A DNA stretch of 7,038 nt from JAWVEV01 sp033856535. Lineage in GTDB: Bacteria > Actinomycetota > Thermoleophilia > Miltoncostaeales > Miltoncostaeaceae. Location: positions 1 to 7,038 of the forward strand of contig JAWVEV010000178.1 in the NCBI GenBank assembly GCA_033856535.1, given 5' to 3'. Shown here one piece after another: positions 5,433 through 7,038 of the stretch. The notes below the pieces were generated by a model. That model was given only the letters and a program-made list of their open reading frames with translations. It made no database searches and was not told the origin of the DNA. The position numbers were made by a program, and so were the translations under genes. Position 1 is the first letter of the stretch, and the number at the start of each line of letters is the position of its first letter.

Positions 5433-6124
5433 TCGGTCCCCGTGCCGCCCGCCTTGAGCGGTGCGCGCAACCGATGCAGCCGCACGATCGATCCGGACTC
5501 GTCGCGGCGCCCCGAGTAGGTGATGTCCTCCTGCTCGTGGGCCCACCCGGCGTCCGACAGGGGCTCCAGCAGGTGCACCGCGTCCGGCCGGCGCGGGTCG
5601 GTGATGAGCAGCTCGCCGCCGGGCGGCACCAGCCGCGGGACCAACGCCGCCAGCGCGGCGCCGTTGCGCGGCTCGTACAGCACGTCGGCGCCGATCACGA
5701 GGTCGAAGGGCGCCCGCTCCAGCAGCGCCGCCGGCGGGTCCCTCCAGTCGACCAGCATGGTCTCGATCTCGCGGCCGGTCGCCCGCCGGGCGTTGCACTC
5801 GGCGAAGCGGAGGGCCACGTCGTACCAGTCCGTCGCCAGGGGGCGCGCGCCGGCCGCGAGTGCGGCGACGGAGGGGAGGCCCAGGCCGCAGCCGAGCTCG
5901 AGGACGCGGAGGCCGGCCGGCCGGCGCCGGGCCATCTCCTCGGCCAACACGCGGGCGCTCGGCCACAGCTCGGCCCAGTACGGGAGGCGCTCGTCGACGG
6001 CGTATTCCTCCTCGCTGATCAGATCCTCCGCGGAACGTGGGCGAACGATCGTCAGCGACAGGTGCCCGACGGCCACCGTCTCGCGTACGGTGTGCAGGCC
6101 GGTGCCGGTCGACGCGGTGCTCAT
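5408..6124 (-). CDS. METTL/Methyltransf_16-type SAM-dependent methyltransferase
   Basis: A 238-aa protein with the seven-beta-strand methyltransferase layout of the Methyltransf_16/COG3897 group. LPYWAELWPSARVLAEEM (48-65) is the family's N-terminal signature helix. Motif I is RVLELGCGLGLPSVAAL (73-89), followed by the acidic motif II end ATDW (97-100), then MLVDW (123-127). The post-motif PFDLVIGADVLYEPR (139-153) matches the IGADVLY segment of this family. Eukaryotic relatives methylate protein lysines (METTL20-23) and bacterial ones include an ETF-beta methyltransferase, but the target here is unknown. ATG 6124 is preferred. An in-frame ATG at 6193 would add 23 non-family residues and run across the divergent promoter region, though GAGG stands 11 nt before it. 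No RBS precedes 6124, so leaderless translation is possible. The C-terminal about 20 residues are a disordered Gly/Arg tail. Confidence 0.9.
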   Translation of the reverse strand: MSTASTGTGLHTVRETVAVGHLSLTIVRPRSAEDLISEEEYAVDERLPYWAELWPSARVLAEEMARRRPAGLRVLELGCGLGLPSVAALAAGARPLATDWYDVALRFAECNARRATGREIETMLVDWRDPPAALLERAPFDLVIGADVLYEPRNGAALAALVPRLVPPGGELLITDPRRPDAVHLLEPLSDAGWAHEQEDITYSGRRDESGSIVRLHRLRAPLKAGGTGTDRHGAGSR

Positions 6125-6140
6125 CGACCGGCAGGCTACC

Positions 6141-6157
6141 GGCACGGGGCCCGTGCC
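6141..6157. repeat. 17-bp dyad in the divergent promoter region (candidate operator)
   Basis: GGCACGGG (6141-6148) and CCCGTGCC (6150-6157) are perfect inverted repeats around a single G. A second, overlapping dyad GTGCC-C-GGCAC occupies 6153-6163. Next to them ACCGGCA occurs twice (6127-6133 and 6138-6144), 11 bp apart, which is one helical turn. The cluster lies between the methyltransferase ATG (6124) and the regulator ATG (6210). An operator for the adjacent HTH protein is an attractive but unproven reading. Confidence 0.5.
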
Positions 6158-6169
6158 CGGCACCCGACT

Positions 6170-6198
6170 TTGATGGAACGCGATTCCTGACATAAGCT
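6170..6198 (+). promoter_or_regulatory. Candidate promoter of the HTH regulator gene
   Basis: TTGATG (6170-6175) matches -35 at 4/6. Downstream, CATAAG (6191-6196, 4/6, 15-nt spacer) or TAAGCT (6193-6198, 17-nt spacer) could be the -10. This is the most A/T-rich part of the gap. Either choice puts the start site within about 7 nt of ATG 6210, leaving almost no leader. Confidence 0.4.
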
Positions 6199-6209
6199 CA
6201 CATTCCTCG

Positions 6210-6647
6210 ATGGCTCGCCAGCCGCGCTCCAGTCACGCGGCGCCACCGGAAATCACGGACGATCCTCTTCCGGAGGCGCTTGCGTGCACGATGCGGCGCC
6301 GTGGTCTCTCGGTCGCGGCGCTCGGAAGCCTGCTTCGTGCAGAGGGCGTCGGCATGAGCAAGACCCGGCTGCACCAGCTCTGCTCCGGCGCCGGCGCCCC
6401 GCCGACCGCCGAGCAGATCGAGCGCCTGGCCAGCGTGCTCGGGGTCGCGCCGGAGTACTTCGCCGAGTACCGGCTCTGGCGCCTGCGGGCGCTGCTCGAC
6501 CCGTCGATGGTCGGATTCGGCCGCGCGATGGCCAATCTGGACCGCGTTCGCGGGCGTCTGTGGGGCGGCGAGGCGGAGCGGGACGGCATCGAGCTCCCGG
6601 GTCGCTATCCTGGATCGTCCCGAACGATGTGGGAGGAACGCGCATGA
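6210..6647 (+). CDS. XRE-type helix-turn-helix transcriptional regulator
   Basis: A 145-aa protein. Residues about 20-85 form a lambda-repressor-like HTH: LPEALACTMRRRGLSVAALGSLL (first helices), GVGMSKTRLHQLCSGAGAPPT (recognition-helix region) and AEQIERLASVLGVAPEYFAEY, the usual XRE closing 'LA..LGV.PEYF'. The insertion of GVGMS before the recognition helix recalls the EspR-type arrangement of mycobacteria (from memory). The rest (86-145) is a charged, probably helical tail, RLWRLRALLDPSMVGFGRAM, likely for dimerisation or effector contact. ATG 6210 is the only start after the in-frame TGA at 6171. No Shine-Dalgarno precedes it, so it is probably leaderless or nearly so. Its stop overlaps the next start as ATGA, suggesting translational coupling. 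It may autoregulate through the dyad just upstream, which is inference. Confidence 0.88.
   Translation: MARQPRSSHAAPPEITDDPLPEALACTMRRRGLSVAALGSLLRAEGVGMSKTRLHQLCSGAGAPPTAEQIERLASVLGVAPEYFAEYRLWRLRALLDPSMVGFGRAMANLDRVRGRLWGGEAERDGIELPGRYPGSSRTMWEERA
6631..6637 (+). promoter_or_regulatory. Ribosome binding site of the zinc-knuckle-like gene
   Basis: GGGAGGA lies 6 nt before ATG 6644, inside the 3' end of the HTH gene. It is the strongest Shine-Dalgarno of the pair and fixes the start of the second gene, although its frame stays open well upstream. Confidence 0.8.
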
Positions 6648-7018
6648 GCGAGACCGAGGGAGCGGCCGCGGTCGCAGAGGAGCAGGTGGAGGCCCCTGAG
6701 CCCCAGCTGGAGAACGCGGGCGCCGACACGGTCCCGGACGAGGTCGTCGAGCGGATGGAGGAGGAGGAGGCGGTCGCCGCCGCCGTCCCCGCCCCGATCG
6801 CCGACGCCCGGACGCCCGGCCGCCAGGCGCGCGTCTACCTCTGCGAGCGAGGCCATCGCACCGACAGCCTGTGGAGCACGCCCACCCTGTGCCACGCCCG
6901 CCCGGTGCGGAGCGGCCCGGAGTGCGGACGCCAGCTGTACCCGATCGGGGATCTGCCCGAGCAGGTGCAGAAGGCGCTCAACCCGCTGAAGGCCTCCAAG
7001 AAGGCCGCCAAGAAGTAG
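6644..7018 (+). CDS. Small acidic protein with zinc-ribbon-like Cys/His spacing (function unknown)
   Basis: A 124-aa protein of three parts. Residues 1-60 are acidic, Glu/Ala/Pro-rich and probably disordered (EEE run at about 39-42). Residues about 63-100 hold all the cysteines: YLCERGHRT (C67, H71), then TLCHARPV (C83, H84), then SGPECGRQLYPIG (C94). CxxxH...C...CG resembles a small zinc ribbon or knuckle, though neither half is a standard CxxC. Residues 103-124 end in a Lys/Ala tail (KASKKAAKK), like the basic tails of actinobacterial nucleic-acid-binding proteins. It overlaps the HTH gene by 4 nt (ATGA), and its start is supported by GGGAGGA. The acidic head, metal site and basic tail suggest a nucleic-acid or RNA-polymerase-associated partner. 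This is inference, and I do not recognise the family. Confidence 0.8.
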   Translation: MSETEGAAAVAEEQVEAPEPQLENAGADTVPDEVVERMEEEEAVAAAVPAPIADARTPGRQARVYLCERGHRTDSLWSTPTLCHARPVRSGPECGRQLYPIGDLPEQVQKALNPLKASKKAAKK

Positions 7019-7038
7019 GTGAGGGAGCGGGGTGGGGG

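Noticed and set aside
6125..6193. N-terminal extension of the methyltransferase to ATG 6193
   Set aside because: The 23 extra residues match nothing in the family and would occupy the dyad and divergent promoter. It is kept as an alternative only because GAGG lies 11 nt upstream.
6210..7018. Toxin-antitoxin reading of the HTH and small-protein pair
   Set aside because: The second protein shows no toxin fold or catalytic motif, and an XRE gene beside a small gene is not enough evidence.

Overview
The window is high-GC DNA with very strong G/C bias at third codon positions, ordinary bacterial gene spacing, and no phage, IS or CRISPR signal. The style points to an actinobacterium. Secreted proteins ending in a 'DTTKPTL'-type basic Ig-like domain, small lipoproteins and a channel-like voltage-sensor protein all recall Thermoleophilia/Solirubrobacterales. 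That placement is an inference from protein style, not from a search.

Layout, left to right. (1) 2-184 (+) is the C-terminal half of an FKBP-type prolyl isomerase, closed by a perfect 17-bp hairpin. (2) 239-913 (+) is a membrane protein shaped like a voltage-gated K+ channel but with no recognisable selectivity filter. (3) About 903-1472 (+) is a small predicted lipoprotein whose signal peptide and lipobox lie upstream of the first canonical start codon. (4) 1589-3358 (+) is a secreted protein with a signal peptide, seven kelch-type repeats, a fibronectin type III domain, a proline linker and a basic C-terminal domain. (5) A bidirectional hairpin separates it from a convergent minus-strand pair: an FAD-dependent oxidoreductase (4101-5207) followed 24 nt later by a SAM methyltransferase-like gene (3381-4076). 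(6) Upstream on the minus strand are tRNA-Asn(GTT) at 5322-5393, a textbook intrinsic terminator (5286-5308), and a METTL/Methyltransf_16-type methyltransferase (5408-6124). The methyltransferase stop codon forms part of a good tRNA promoter. (7) Divergent from it is a two-gene unit, an XRE-type HTH regulator (6210-6647) and a small acidic protein with Cys/His zinc-knuckle-like spacing (6644-7018). The two overlap by ATGA. The divergent gap carries a near-continuous dyad that could be an operator.

Most of the window is ordinary chromosomal housekeeping and accessory sequence, and I see no clear-cut new defence or mobile system. The points most worth checking are the filter-less channel-like protein, the lipoprotein with no canonical start, the HTH/zinc-knuckle pair with its dyad-bearing divergent promoter, and the tRNA promoter built on a stop codon.
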